Part shown: positions 6,038-13,008 of the stretch, in pieces
How the letters are laid out: the number at the start of each line of letters is the position of its first letter
How positions within the stretch are numbered: position 1 is the stretch's first letter
Assembly (NCBI GenBank): GCA_937912225.1
Contig: CALDOJ010000003.1
Span: 1-33,415 of the forward strand
From: Candidatus Woesearchaeota archaeon
GTDB lineage: Archaea; Nanobdellota; Nanobdellia; Woesearchaeales; GCA-2686295
DNA length: 33,415 bases
Reading direction: 5' to 3'
Position numbers and translations under genes: made by a program
Notes under the pieces: model-generated
Seen by the model: only the letters and a program-made list of their open reading frames with translations
Told to the model about the DNA's origin: nothing
Databases searched by the model: none

Positions 6038-6394
6038 ATGAAATATTTAGCTCCAAATATTACAAGACAAAGATTATTAATTGAAGGGTTTTATTCTATT
6101 GATATTGATAAAGAAAGAATAATTGATTTTTTTAACAAAATAACTTCAGATTTAAATCTTAGAATGTATGGAGAACCAATCATATTTTCTCCAGGTGGAG
6201 AAGGTAAAGAAAAAAATCAAGGTTATGATGCGTTCGTACCTTTAATTGACTCTGGAATCTCTTTGTATGTTTGGTCAAATTCAAAATTTTTATCTTTGAT
6301 AATTTATACTTGTAAAGAATTTGATGAGATTATTGCTTTAGAATTTGTGAAATCGTTCTTTAAAACTACTAAAATAGAATCTGAATCTTTCTAA
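6038..6394 (+). CDS. SpeD-like protein with altered active site
   Basis: A 118-residue protein whose second half aligns with the small form of S-adenosylmethionine decarboxylase (SpeD), a pyruvoyl enzyme of polyamine synthesis. The spacing is exact: in the Thermotoga enzyme Ser63, His68 and Cys83 are 5 and 20 residues apart. Here Ser72 (IDSGISLYVW) and Cys92 (IIYTCKEF) keep the 20-residue spacing. The histidine is replaced by Tyr77, and the self-cleaving ESH is DSG. SpeD paralogues with other substrates are known, but they keep ESH, so this may be a different or inactive member. It has its own TATA box (TTTATATATAA near 6006-6017). It ends at the base next to the end of the opposing regulator gene. 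Confidence 0.6.
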   Translation: MKYLAPNITRQRLLIEGFYSIDIDKERIIDFFNKITSDLNLRMYGEPIIFSPGGEGKEKNQGYDAFVPLIDSGISLYVWSNSKFLSLIIYTCKEFDEIIALEFVKSFFKTTKIESESF

Positions 6395-6796
6395 CTATAA
6401 TCCTAATTTTTTATCTAAGTCTTTACCAACTTCTTTTAAACTTTCAAATGCTCTATCAACATTATCTTTAATGATATCTACTAGATGTTCTAATTTATCA
6501 ACTTTTAATTGGTAACCTCCTTTTTCAGAAGTGACAATGCCTGATTCCATTAATCGATTGATATGATGAACAACGGTTCCTCGAGTCAATCCTGTTCTTA
6601 TGGCGATATCATCTGACGAGATTGGTCCTTCTTCTTTTAAATTTCTTAGAAGTGTTATGAAAATTCTAAAACAACTTTTATCTTTATCTCTGATTCCAAA
6701 CAAACCTAATGATCCGCCAAAGTATTGTAGAAGTTCATTTATATCTGGTTCAGCTGGTTTTCTAGAACTGATGATTGTTATCTTCGTAAATCTCAT
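6395..6796 (-). CDS. Winged-helix transcription regulator
   Basis: A 133-residue protein with a helix-turn-helix of the ArsR/MarR sort at about 60-95: GPISSDDIAIRTGLTRGTVV followed by HHINRLMESGIVTSEKGGYQL, recognition helix and beta wing. The N-terminal 45 residues (KITIISSRKPAEPDINELLQ) and the C-terminal helix (FESLKEVGKDLDKKL) are probably for dimerisation or sensing. No metal-binding cysteines are apparent apart from Cys42. The mRNA is leaderless, with TATA at 6816-6826. A 19-base dyad at 6832-6850 just upstream of the TATA box is a natural candidate for its own binding site. Target genes are not known. Confidence 0.75.
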   Translation of the reverse strand: MRFTKITIISSRKPAEPDINELLQYFGGSLGLFGIRDKDKSCFRIFITLLRNLKEEGPISSDDIAIRTGLTRGTVVHHINRLMESGIVTSEKGGYQLKVDKLEHLVDIIKDNVDRAFESLKEVGKDLDKKLGL

Positions 6797-6831
6797 AAAA
6801 CTGTTAAGGGAGCTGTTTATATAAATCTTTT

Positions 6832-6850
6832 GGTTGACTTGAAATCAACC
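6832..6850. promoter_or_regulatory. 19-bp dyad next to regulator promoter
   Basis: GGTTGACTTGAAATCAACC is a palindrome with one mismatched pair. It sits five bases upstream of the TATA box (6816-6826, minus strand) of the winged-helix gene, and directly after the stop of dus. It fits an operator for autoregulation; there is no T tract after it on the minus strand, so a terminator for dus is less likely. Confidence 0.45.
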
Positions 6851-6855
6851 GTCCT

Positions 6856-7785
6856 CTATAAATTTTTGAGAATTTTCTTCAAAGAATCAATATCTTTACA
6901 CTGGCTCATTTTAATTCTGATGGCAGAACCGCTATCAATTCCTTTTGTAAACTTAATTGCATGATGTTTAATTGAGTTATATGGGATATTATATTTTTTT
7001 GCTAATTTCATATATTCAAAAAAAGATTCTAGTTTATCAGGGCTTTTATATTTTCCAGTTTTAATATAATCTGAGATTTGTTTGAAAATGTAGGGGTTGA
7101 TCATGGCAGCTCTTCCAATCATCATATAATCAACTCCACTTTCTTCAAGTTTTTCTTTGAATGCTTCTGGAGAGTTTATATCGCCATTTCCTATAACTGG
7201 AATGTTTAGTGATTCTTTTACTTTTTTTATTAAGTCCCAATCTGCAGTATTGCTATACCCTTGTTTTACCGTCCTGCCATGAACCGTCACTGCTGATGCT
7301 CCTGCGTTTTCAGCAACCTTTGCAACTTTTATGGCATTAATGTGCTTTTCATCAATTCCTGATCTGATTTTAACAGTTATTATTTTGTTTGTTGCTTTTA
7401 CTAGCTTTTCAACAATTGAACCAATGATTTCAGGTTTTTTTAGTAGTTCACTTCCTGCACCAATCTTTAAAACTTTGTAAGCAGGGCATCCACAATTTAA
7501 ATCGATGATGTCAAAGTCTTTAGCTAAGATTTTTGCAGCTTGTACTAACTCATCTTGATTGTTTCCAAATATTTGTACTGCTTTTATTTTTTCAGAAGGA
7601 TCAGTTAAAGTCATTCGTTTGGTTGTTTTGTTGTTTCTAACAATTGCTGCACTACTAACAAACTCTGTGTATGTAAGTCCTGCGCCATATTTTCTAGCTA
7701 AAGCTCGGAATGCAACATCTGTAACTCCTGCCATTGGTGCAAGAATTGCTTTAGAAGATAATTTTGGAAACTTCATTTTATGCAA
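6856..7785 (-). CDS. dus: tRNA-dihydrouridine synthase
   Basis: Flavoenzyme that reduces uridines in the tRNA D loop to dihydrouridine using NADPH. The FMN-barrel motifs are clear: LAPMAGVTDVAFRALARKYG at 15-34, the catalytic Cys100 in LNCGCPAYKV, Lys139 in ITVKIRSG, His169 in VTVHGRTVKQGY and the phosphate-binding IPVIGNGDI near 196-204. Length of 309 is usual. Its start lies inside the end of rad50, with an eight-base overlap, so the two are translated from one message. Two ATGs, four codons apart (MHKM), are possible starts. The specific uridine it modifies cannot be told from the sequence. Confidence 0.93.
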   Translation of the reverse strand: MHKMKFPKLSSKAILAPMAGVTDVAFRALARKYGAGLTYTEFVSSAAIVRNNKTTKRMTLTDPSEKIKAVQIFGNNQDELVQAAKILAKDFDIIDLNCGCPAYKVLKIGAGSELLKKPEIIGSIVEKLVKATNKIITVKIRSGIDEKHINAIKVAKVAENAGASAVTVHGRTVKQGYSNTADWDLIKKVKESLNIPVIGNGDINSPEAFKEKLEESGVDYMMIGRAAMINPYIFKQISDYIKTGKYKSPDKLESFFEYMKLAKKYNIPYNSIKHHAIKFTKGIDSGSAIRIKMSQCKDIDSLKKILKNL

Positions 7786-9844
7786 TTACTCTGCTCATAT
7801 GTTCGTTTTTTGTAATTCTTAGAATATTATCCACATAGCTTTCAAGTTTTGGTTCATGGCTGACAATGATTACTTGTTTGATTCTTAATTCTTCAAGAAC
7901 ATCTCTTAATTTATCTAATTGTTCTGTTGAAAACCCGTCTGTTGGTTCGTCAAGAATAATTAAGTTCTTTGTTCTTATTGTACTGATGAAATCATTTATA
8001 ACTCGATTTAATGCCAATCTATATGCGAGTGCAACAGAGGTTTTTTCTCCGCCCGAAAGATTATCTAAGTAGGTTTCATATCCATTCTGTTCAATTATTG
8101 GTGCAAATTCTTCATCAAGTCTAACATTTAAATTTTCATCTTCAATTAATATGTTGAACCAATCCATAAAGTGTTCATTAAATTCTTGATTAATTTTCAT
8201 CATTATTTGTTTTTCCATTAAACTTGTAACGTTTAAGAAGAACTTCATAAGCCAATTCTGGGTTTCATTAACTTTTACTAGTTTATTTTTTGATACTAAT
8301 TTGATGTTTATTTCAGTTTCTAATCGTTGTTTTTTATCATTTATTTCGTTCTTTGTTGCAGAAAATGATGCTTGTTTGGCAATTGCTTCATTGTACAGAG
8401 CTCTTATTTCTTCAACATGCTCTTTTTCTTTATCATAATGTTTTTCTGTTAGAGAATACTTATGTGTTTGTTCTTCAAATCTTTTAATTTCTTTTTGTAA
8501 GAATAAAATTTCTTCGCCAGTAATTTTAAGATTTGATTTTAATGTTTCAGACCGAGTAATAAACTCTTTTAAATTATCAAATTTAACCTTACTAATTTCC
8601 ATTTCTCGTTCTGTTCTATTAAGAACTTCGATTCTTGCTTTTAATTCTGTAATCTCTTTATCTCTTTTTTCTTTTAAAACAAGTAATTCCTGTATTCCAT
8701 GATTCAATCTAGAAATATTATTATCTTCTTTTAGTTTTACAGAATGTTTGTGGTCTTCGGTAACTTGTTGTCTACAAACAGGACATTTATCAAGTTCTAA
8801 AATTTCTTTTTTTATATCTTCAGAAGTCGATTTCTTAGTTTTAAATTCAGTTTCTCGTTCGTTTATTTTAGCAATATTAGTTTCTAGTATTTCTTGCCGG
8901 TCTTCATTTTCACGAATCTTTTTTTGTATTGCATCAAATGCTGTAGTATCAAAATCTTTTAATTGTTTTTTAAGATTAGTTATTTTATCTTCTGATTCTC
9001 TTAATTCTCTTTGATTAGATTCTAAGCCTTGTTTTTTATTATTTAGTTCTAATTTTCTTAAACTTATATTTCGTTTGATTTCGGCAAACTCTTTCATTTC
9101 TTGTTCGTAAGTTGTTAGTTTCTCTTTTTTATCAGATAGTTTATGAGTGATTTTTTTTAACTCAACTGCGACTTCATGAATATCTTTATTTAGAAGATTA
9201 ACTCGTTCATCATACTCTTTTAATTCTGTTTGTTTAGGATCTAAATCTTCAATTCGAGTTTCTAAAGCGGTTTTTAATGTTTTTAATTCACGGATATACT
9301 GGATCGTATTTTCTTTTATTCGTTTATACTTGTCCATGCCAAAAATTTTCCTAAGAACGTCTAATCTTTCATCTTTACCTTCAAATAAAATGTGTTTCAT
9401 CTCTTCTTGCGGAGTATAGACTGTGTATCTGTAAATATATGATTTTGATTTTGTTAAAAGTTCGTCAGGATAACCTATTAATTCTAGAATTTTGGCCTTA
9501 AGTTCTATTGGTGTTCCTTCAATTTTTAAATTGTTGATGATAATGTATCCTGCTTCTTGAGATATGGCTTTTGCACCTCTTCTTAAGACTCTCTTAATGG
9601 TCACATTGTTCTTTTCTAAGCTAAAACTAAGCTCTACAGAGCCTTCTTTTGCTCCGTGCCTTAGAAGACTGGTTCCAGAAATTTGTCCTCTTATAATGCC
9701 AAAAAGAGCGAATTCAATTGCAAGTAATAAACTGGTCTTTCCAGTACCAATATCTCCACTTAACAAAGTTGAACCTTCTCTTAACTTAATTTCTTCATCT
9801 ATGTATGAACGAATATTTTTTAATTTAAGAGAATTGATAATCAT
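7778..9844 (-). CDS. rad50: Rad50-like SMC family ATPase
   Basis: DNA double-strand-break repair ATPase that works with the nuclease Mre11. Walker A is at 30-38 (GDIGTGKTS), the ABC signature NLSGGEKTS at about 595-603, Walker B LIILDEP at 628-634, and the switch histidine in VSHEP. Two long coiled-coil arms flank a zinc hook, CPVC at 354-357. At 688 residues it is shorter than most archaeal Rad50 (around 880), because the arms are short. No mre11 is next to it, although the two usually pair; it must lie elsewhere or be missing. The zinc hook distinguishes it from SbcC-like relatives without a hook. It overlaps dus by eight bases. Confidence 0.88.
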   Translation of the reverse strand: MIINSLKLKNIRSYIDEEIKLREGSTLLSGDIGTGKTSLLLAIEFALFGIIRGQISGTSLLRHGAKEGSVELSFSLEKNNVTIKRVLRRGAKAISQEAGYIIINNLKIEGTPIELKAKILELIGYPDELLTKSKSYIYRYTVYTPQEEMKHILFEGKDERLDVLRKIFGMDKYKRIKENTIQYIRELKTLKTALETRIEDLDPKQTELKEYDERVNLLNKDIHEVAVELKKITHKLSDKKEKLTTYEQEMKEFAEIKRNISLRKLELNNKKQGLESNQRELRESEDKITNLKKQLKDFDTTAFDAIQKKIRENEDRQEILETNIAKINERETEFKTKKSTSEDIKKEILELDKCPVCRQQVTEDHKHSVKLKEDNNISRLNHGIQELLVLKEKRDKEITELKARIEVLNRTEREMEISKVKFDNLKEFITRSETLKSNLKITGEEILFLQKEIKRFEEQTHKYSLTEKHYDKEKEHVEEIRALYNEAIAKQASFSATKNEINDKKQRLETEINIKLVSKNKLVKVNETQNWLMKFFLNVTSLMEKQIMMKINQEFNEHFMDWFNILIEDENLNVRLDEEFAPIIEQNGYETYLDNLSGGEKTSVALAYRLALNRVINDFISTIRTKNLIILDEPTDGFSTEQLDKLRDVLEELRIKQVIIVSHEPKLESYVDNILRITKNEHMSRVIA

Positions 9845-9904
9845 AATAGAATAAGAACTGTTTAGAGTTTAAATTATTTATTGTTTAATTGGAAAAAAGT
9901 TTCT

Positions 9905-11863
9905 TTACTCATTGTAATGCGGTAATGTTTTTCTGTATTCTTGAAAGTTTAAATAAGCTGTAAGAGTCGAATGTAGTTTATTCATATCTAAGGGAGTGTC
10001 AATCATCATCAAAGGCATTATTGCATAGACTTGAGGCCAGAGTTCATCTTTTGCTTCAGATAATTCTAATAGTTGAGTGTGAGGCGTCATGAAAATTTCT
10101 GTTGTTCTTAGTCCATCGGCTTTCGCATTTTCGTCAGCTTCTTTAATAATTCTTGAATCAAATTGTGCAGCAATATCTGCATGGTAAGGAGTATGATTTT
10201 GTAGTATATAACTCATGAATTCCCCGTAATGTTCAGGGTCATATTCTCTGCAGAGAAAATTAATTCCTGTGCTAAAATCATTGGATAAGAGCTTATAAAA
10301 TGGTCTGTCAGGATTAGAAATGTCGTCAATCATTTCATCAACCCAAACTTTTATTTCTTCAGTACTGGTTTTTTCATCAGATGTAATATATCGAGTCATT
10401 ACTCTTGCCTGTATTAAATCCATTAATAATAGGTCTTTTATGTTTGTTGCTTTGCTTAAAACAGTCGTTGGGTCCATATACAGTTCTGTACTTTCATCAA
10501 TAGTTATATCTGAAATCATGTTTTGCAAAAACATTTGATCGTATGCAAGCTTCTCTACATATGCACTGGATACTTCAAAAATGTTCATATTTATTGTTCC
10601 AAAAGCATTAGGAAATAAATCGTCTATTGTTTCGCCTCTAAGATCAGTAAATGCCAAACTATTGTATTTTGAAGCATCTATTTCAAATAAAGAGTCAATT
10701 ACAGGATTATTAAAATTGAATGCTGATTTGTGTAGTTTGCTTATTTTATCTAAATTTTTTAAATAAGCATTTGCTGAATATCCTTGTCCAGGTTCAGCCA
10801 TCATTTTTTCAAGATAGATTGATAAAAAAGCACCATCTTTATCTGAATAATTGTCTATTTTTGAAATATCTATTGGTTCTAACATGAATGGTTCTGATTC
10901 TGGATTTACAAAACCGCTTATTGGGTAATTATCTTTATTTAATTGGTATACTAACATTTTGTATACTTGACCTGCATCTTCTTTGTATTTATTAATTAAA
11001 TAAATTGGGGTGGCTATCATTGCAATAATTCCCAATCCTATTGTAAAATATTTTGCTGTTTGTAGAAGTGATTTTCTTCCAACATTTTTTTCAATTATTG
11101 CATCTTGTTTTTCAGCTCGAGGATTCATAGTGCTCAAGTCTGAGTTTACAATTGCTTCAAGCGCTTCGACAGTATTAATCAAATAATTCTCTACAGAGCC
11201 TTGCATTAATGTTTCGATGTCAATATCTTGTACTCCATCTCTTAAGTATTCTGGAACATCATCTGATTTGAACATTATTTGTTGTTTTTTGAGAATATGT
11301 CCTTTGATTGCATCTTTATGAGCTTTACGGTGTTTATTATAGAGTTCTCTGTTTTCTGAATAGAAAAATCCATCAACATAATCTAAAAGGGTTTTTCCAG
11401 TTTCTTCGTTTACAATTCCATTTAGTGATTCTTTCACATCTGGATTTCCAAGTTTTATTACAGAAAATTTTCTTCGTTCTTTTCTTTCTAATTCTTCTTC
11501 GTCTAATCCTTCTAATGCTTCAAATTCTTCATCTGAAAAATGACCTAATGATAGTGCTAAACTAGTTATATTTTCATAAATTCCTTTAAGCATTATACCT
11601 ATATTTCCATAGTTTTTTGTTAATTGTGTGAATTCAGCACTGTCTTCTTTGTTCTTATTCCAAGGAAGAAAGGATTTTGCTTTATACCAGAAATATTTCT
11701 GTTTAAATTGTTTTAAATCGTCAGTTGCATGAGTTGTTCGCATAGATAAGTTTTTTGCGAATTCAGCGACGTAAGAATCTCTTACAGTTCCGTTTTTTGT
11801 TCTCTCAACTATTTCATTTGTTAGTTCTTCAACTTTCCAAACTAGTTCATCGAGATTACTCAT
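9905..11863 (-). CDS. Large orphan protein with one membrane helix
   Basis: I do not recognise this 652-residue protein. Residues 1-265 are charged and helical, with an acidic patch (SDEEFEALEGLDEEELERKE, about 110-129). A single hydrophobic helix follows at about 268-292 (IGLGIIAMIATPIYLI). The remaining 360 residues look globular, with no repeats, no cysteine clusters and no nuclease or ATPase motif. There is no signal peptide, so the topology is N-terminal half on one side and C-terminal half on the other. A TATA box at about 11883-11893 implies a leaderless mRNA. Sixty bases separate it from rad50 on the same strand, so a shared function is possible but not shown. Confidence 0.7.
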   Translation of the reverse strand: MSNLDELVWKVEELTNEIVERTKNGTVRDSYVAEFAKNLSMRTTHATDDLKQFKQKYFWYKAKSFLPWNKNKEDSAEFTQLTKNYGNIGIMLKGIYENITSLALSLGHFSDEEFEALEGLDEEELERKERRKFSVIKLGNPDVKESLNGIVNEETGKTLLDYVDGFFYSENRELYNKHRKAHKDAIKGHILKKQQIMFKSDDVPEYLRDGVQDIDIETLMQGSVENYLINTVEALEAIVNSDLSTMNPRAEKQDAIIEKNVGRKSLLQTAKYFTIGLGIIAMIATPIYLINKYKEDAGQVYKMLVYQLNKDNYPISGFVNPESEPFMLEPIDISKIDNYSDKDGAFLSIYLEKMMAEPGQGYSANAYLKNLDKISKLHKSAFNFNNPVIDSLFEIDASKYNSLAFTDLRGETIDDLFPNAFGTINMNIFEVSSAYVEKLAYDQMFLQNMISDITIDESTELYMDPTTVLSKATNIKDLLLMDLIQARVMTRYITSDEKTSTEEIKVWVDEMIDDISNPDRPFYKLLSNDFSTGINFLCREYDPEHYGEFMSYILQNHTPYHADIAAQFDSRIIKEADENAKADGLRTTEIFMTPHTQLLELSEAKDELWPQVYAIMPLMMIDTPLDMNKLHSTLTAYLNFQEYRKTLPHYNE

Positions 11864-11966
11864 ATCGAGGAGAGATGAAGTTATAATATATAAAGTTTTC
11901 TATTTATAACCACTAAGAAGTAGTAATAAATAAAAATAACATAAATTACAAAATTATAAATTTTGA

Positions 11967-11991
11967 ATTTGCTAAAGAAATTTCAGCAAAT
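11967..11991 (+). promoter_or_regulatory. Dyad upstream of the RNA/tRNA-Gln promoter
   Basis: ATTTGCT at 11967-11973 is repeated inverted as AGCAAAT at 11985-11991, and the spacer contains the palindrome GAAATTTC. The right arm touches the TATA box TTTTATAAATA at 11991-12001, so a bound protein would block or recruit the basal factors. Confidence 0.4.
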
Positions 11992-12023
11992 TTTATAAAT
12001 AAATCGAATCTAACACACAACAT

Positions 12024-12104
12024 AGCCCGGACTGTAGCAACTAGTTACGCTCCGTTGACACGCAAAATAGGACGTGCGCGTCGCAAAGTTTGCTTAGTCC
12101 AATA
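12024..12104 (+). ncRNA. Candidate structured RNA upstream of tRNA-Gln
   Basis: This segment is far richer in G and C than its surroundings and folds well. GGACT at 12029-12033 closes with AGTCC at 12096-12100. Inside are three hairpins: GTAGC/GTTAC (12034-12048), GACG/CGTC (12071-12082) and GCAAA/TTTGC (12083-12093). A TATA box lies about 25 bases upstream. The closed unit plus the next A is 73 bases, tRNA-sized, but it lacks the T-loop motif and D-arm bases of a tRNA. An ACA follows the closing stem at 12105-12107, so an H/ACA guide is possible. It may be co-transcribed with tRNA-Gln. Identity unknown. Confidence 0.45.
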
Positions 12105-12106
12105 AC

Positions 12107-12179
12107 AGCCCCGTAGTGTAGTGGCCAATCATCTAGGATTTTGGGTCCTGGGACCTCGGTTCGAATCCGGGCGGGGCTA
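12107..12179 (+). tRNA. tRNA-Gln (UUG)
   Basis: Acceptor stem AGCCCCG/CGGGGCT with A73; D-arm region GTGTAGTGG as in archaeal Gln and Glu tRNAs; anticodon stem TAGGA/TCCTG with loop TTTTGGG, giving anticodon TTG; T stem CTCGG/CCGGG with loop TTCGAAT. It reads CAA codons. No intron and no encoded CCA. In archaea this tRNA is first charged with glutamate and then amidated. Pieces of this gene recur downstream (12226-12241, 12801-12843), which suggests that it has served as a target for integration. Confidence 0.95.
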
Positions 12180-12225
12180 TTTATTCTTTTAAGTATCAGT
12201 TAATAAATAGTTTAAATTCGCCCCT

Positions 12226-12241
12226 ATTCGAACCGAGGTCC
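12226..12241 (-). repeat. Inverted 16-base copy of the tRNA-Gln T arm
   Basis: The minus strand here repeats exactly bases 12151-12166 of tRNA-Gln (GGACCTCGGTTCGAAT), and then diverges into AGGGGCG. It lies 15 bases beyond the stop of the nuclease-like gene, in that gene's orientation. It looks like a fragment of a tRNA 3' end left by recombination. A plus-strand transcript that ran through both could form a long hairpin. Confidence 0.65.
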
Positions 12242-12256
12242 ATTTGCTGTTCAGAA

Positions 12257-12709
12257 TTAGCTCAAGATTTTGCTGTATGGTTTATTATACTTTGTCGGTA
12301 CAATTATATCTAATTCTTTTTGTATTTTCAAATAATCTGATTCTATGATTAGATATAACCAATCTTCTTCTAATTTTATCTTCGCTAGAATTGGTTTTAT
12401 TCCTAGATTATTGGCTTTTTTTAAGGTATTATGACAATTTGCCATCATTCTAATTTTATAATTTCCGTAGTTACAAGATTTTGTTTTTATTTCATATATT
12501 TTTGGTTCTTCTATATCTATCGCATCTATTGTATCCCAATTATCCATTAAAAACTTAATTTGTTCCACATTATAAATTTCTCTTAATTGTTTTTTTGCAT
12601 GTTCTTTCGGTTGAAAATGTGTTAAAATAGAATTTTTCTTCACTAACCTGAACATACACTCGCCTGCAAGACCTTTAAATGTTCCTGATGCTTTTTTTAA
12701 AGAGTTCAT
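12257..12709 (-). CDS. Putative PD-(D/E)XK nuclease-like protein
   Basis: A 150-residue protein with the spacing of a restriction-endonuclease-fold active site: Glu17 in GLAGECMFRLV, Asp62 in DTIDAIDI, then Glu73-x-Lys75 in KIYEIKTKS. A helix with conserved-looking polar residues follows (RMMANCHNTLKKA) and a last strand WLYLIIES. The fold is shared by Holliday-junction resolvases, restriction enzymes and mobile-element nucleases. I cannot name the family, and the call rests on the motif only. It is flanked by tRNA-Gln and tRNA-derived repeats, which suggests that it came with an integrated element. TATA-like TTAATATATAT at about 12731-12741. Confidence 0.5.
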   Translation of the reverse strand: MNSLKKASGTFKGLAGECMFRLVKKNSILTHFQPKEHAKKQLREIYNVEQIKFLMDNWDTIDAIDIEEPKIYEIKTKSCNYGNYKIRMMANCHNTLKKANNLGIKPILAKIKLEEDWLYLIIESDYLKIQKELDIIVPTKYNKPYSKILS

Positions 12710-13008
12710 AAATTATTAATGCCAGTCATTTAATATATATCTTTAGCTTGTTTTTTCGGAAATATCTTGGACAAATCATATTTTTATATGATGATGGTTT
12801 GGCCCTCAAATTTGTATAGTGGCTCAATTTCCGGGCAGGGCTATTTTTATCTATACATCCATTCCGAGTATAAAATTTAAAATTATATGACAATAATACT
12901 GATAATTAAAATAGGGAAAGATTTGGTTTAGTTTTTAAATTATCATAATATTTTTGTATGGTTTAAAATTTCAGATATATATTTAAATAAATTAGCTTTT
13001 TAGAAAGT
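12710..13008. other. Non-coding stretch with tRNA remnant and promoters
   Basis: No gene is visible. It carries the promoter of the nuclease-like gene (about 12731-12741, minus strand), the tRNA-like remnant at 12793-12843 and, at about 12975-12990, the TATA box ATATATTTAAATAAA of the DUF483 gene. Confidence 0.55.
12793..12843 (+). repeat. Decayed tRNA-Gln remnant, copy 1 of a direct repeat
   Basis: The end, CCGGGCAGGGCTA, matches the 3' end of tRNA-Gln (CCGGGCGGGGCTA) with one change. The middle GTATAGTGGCTCAAT resembles its D arm (GTGTAGTGGCCAAT). The anticodon and T-arm portions are missing. GGCCCT at 12801-12806 can still pair with AGGGCT at 12837-12842. About 55 bases, including the flank, recur at 14023-14080. 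Confidence 0.6.

Larger units (their letters stand above)
11864..12106. other. Intergenic region with dyad, TATA box and structured RNA
   Basis: No protein gene is visible. On the minus strand it holds the TATA box of the large orphan gene. On the plus strand it holds a dyad (11967-11991), a TATA box at 11991-12001 and a relatively GC-rich, self-complementary segment before tRNA-Gln. Confidence 0.6.

Noticed and set aside
12029..12101. A 73-base stretch closed by GGACT/AGTCC with a following A, tRNA-sized
   Set aside because: It has no TTCRANY T loop, no U8 or D-arm bases and no seven-base anticodon loop on a five-pair stem, so it is kept only as an unknown structured RNA.
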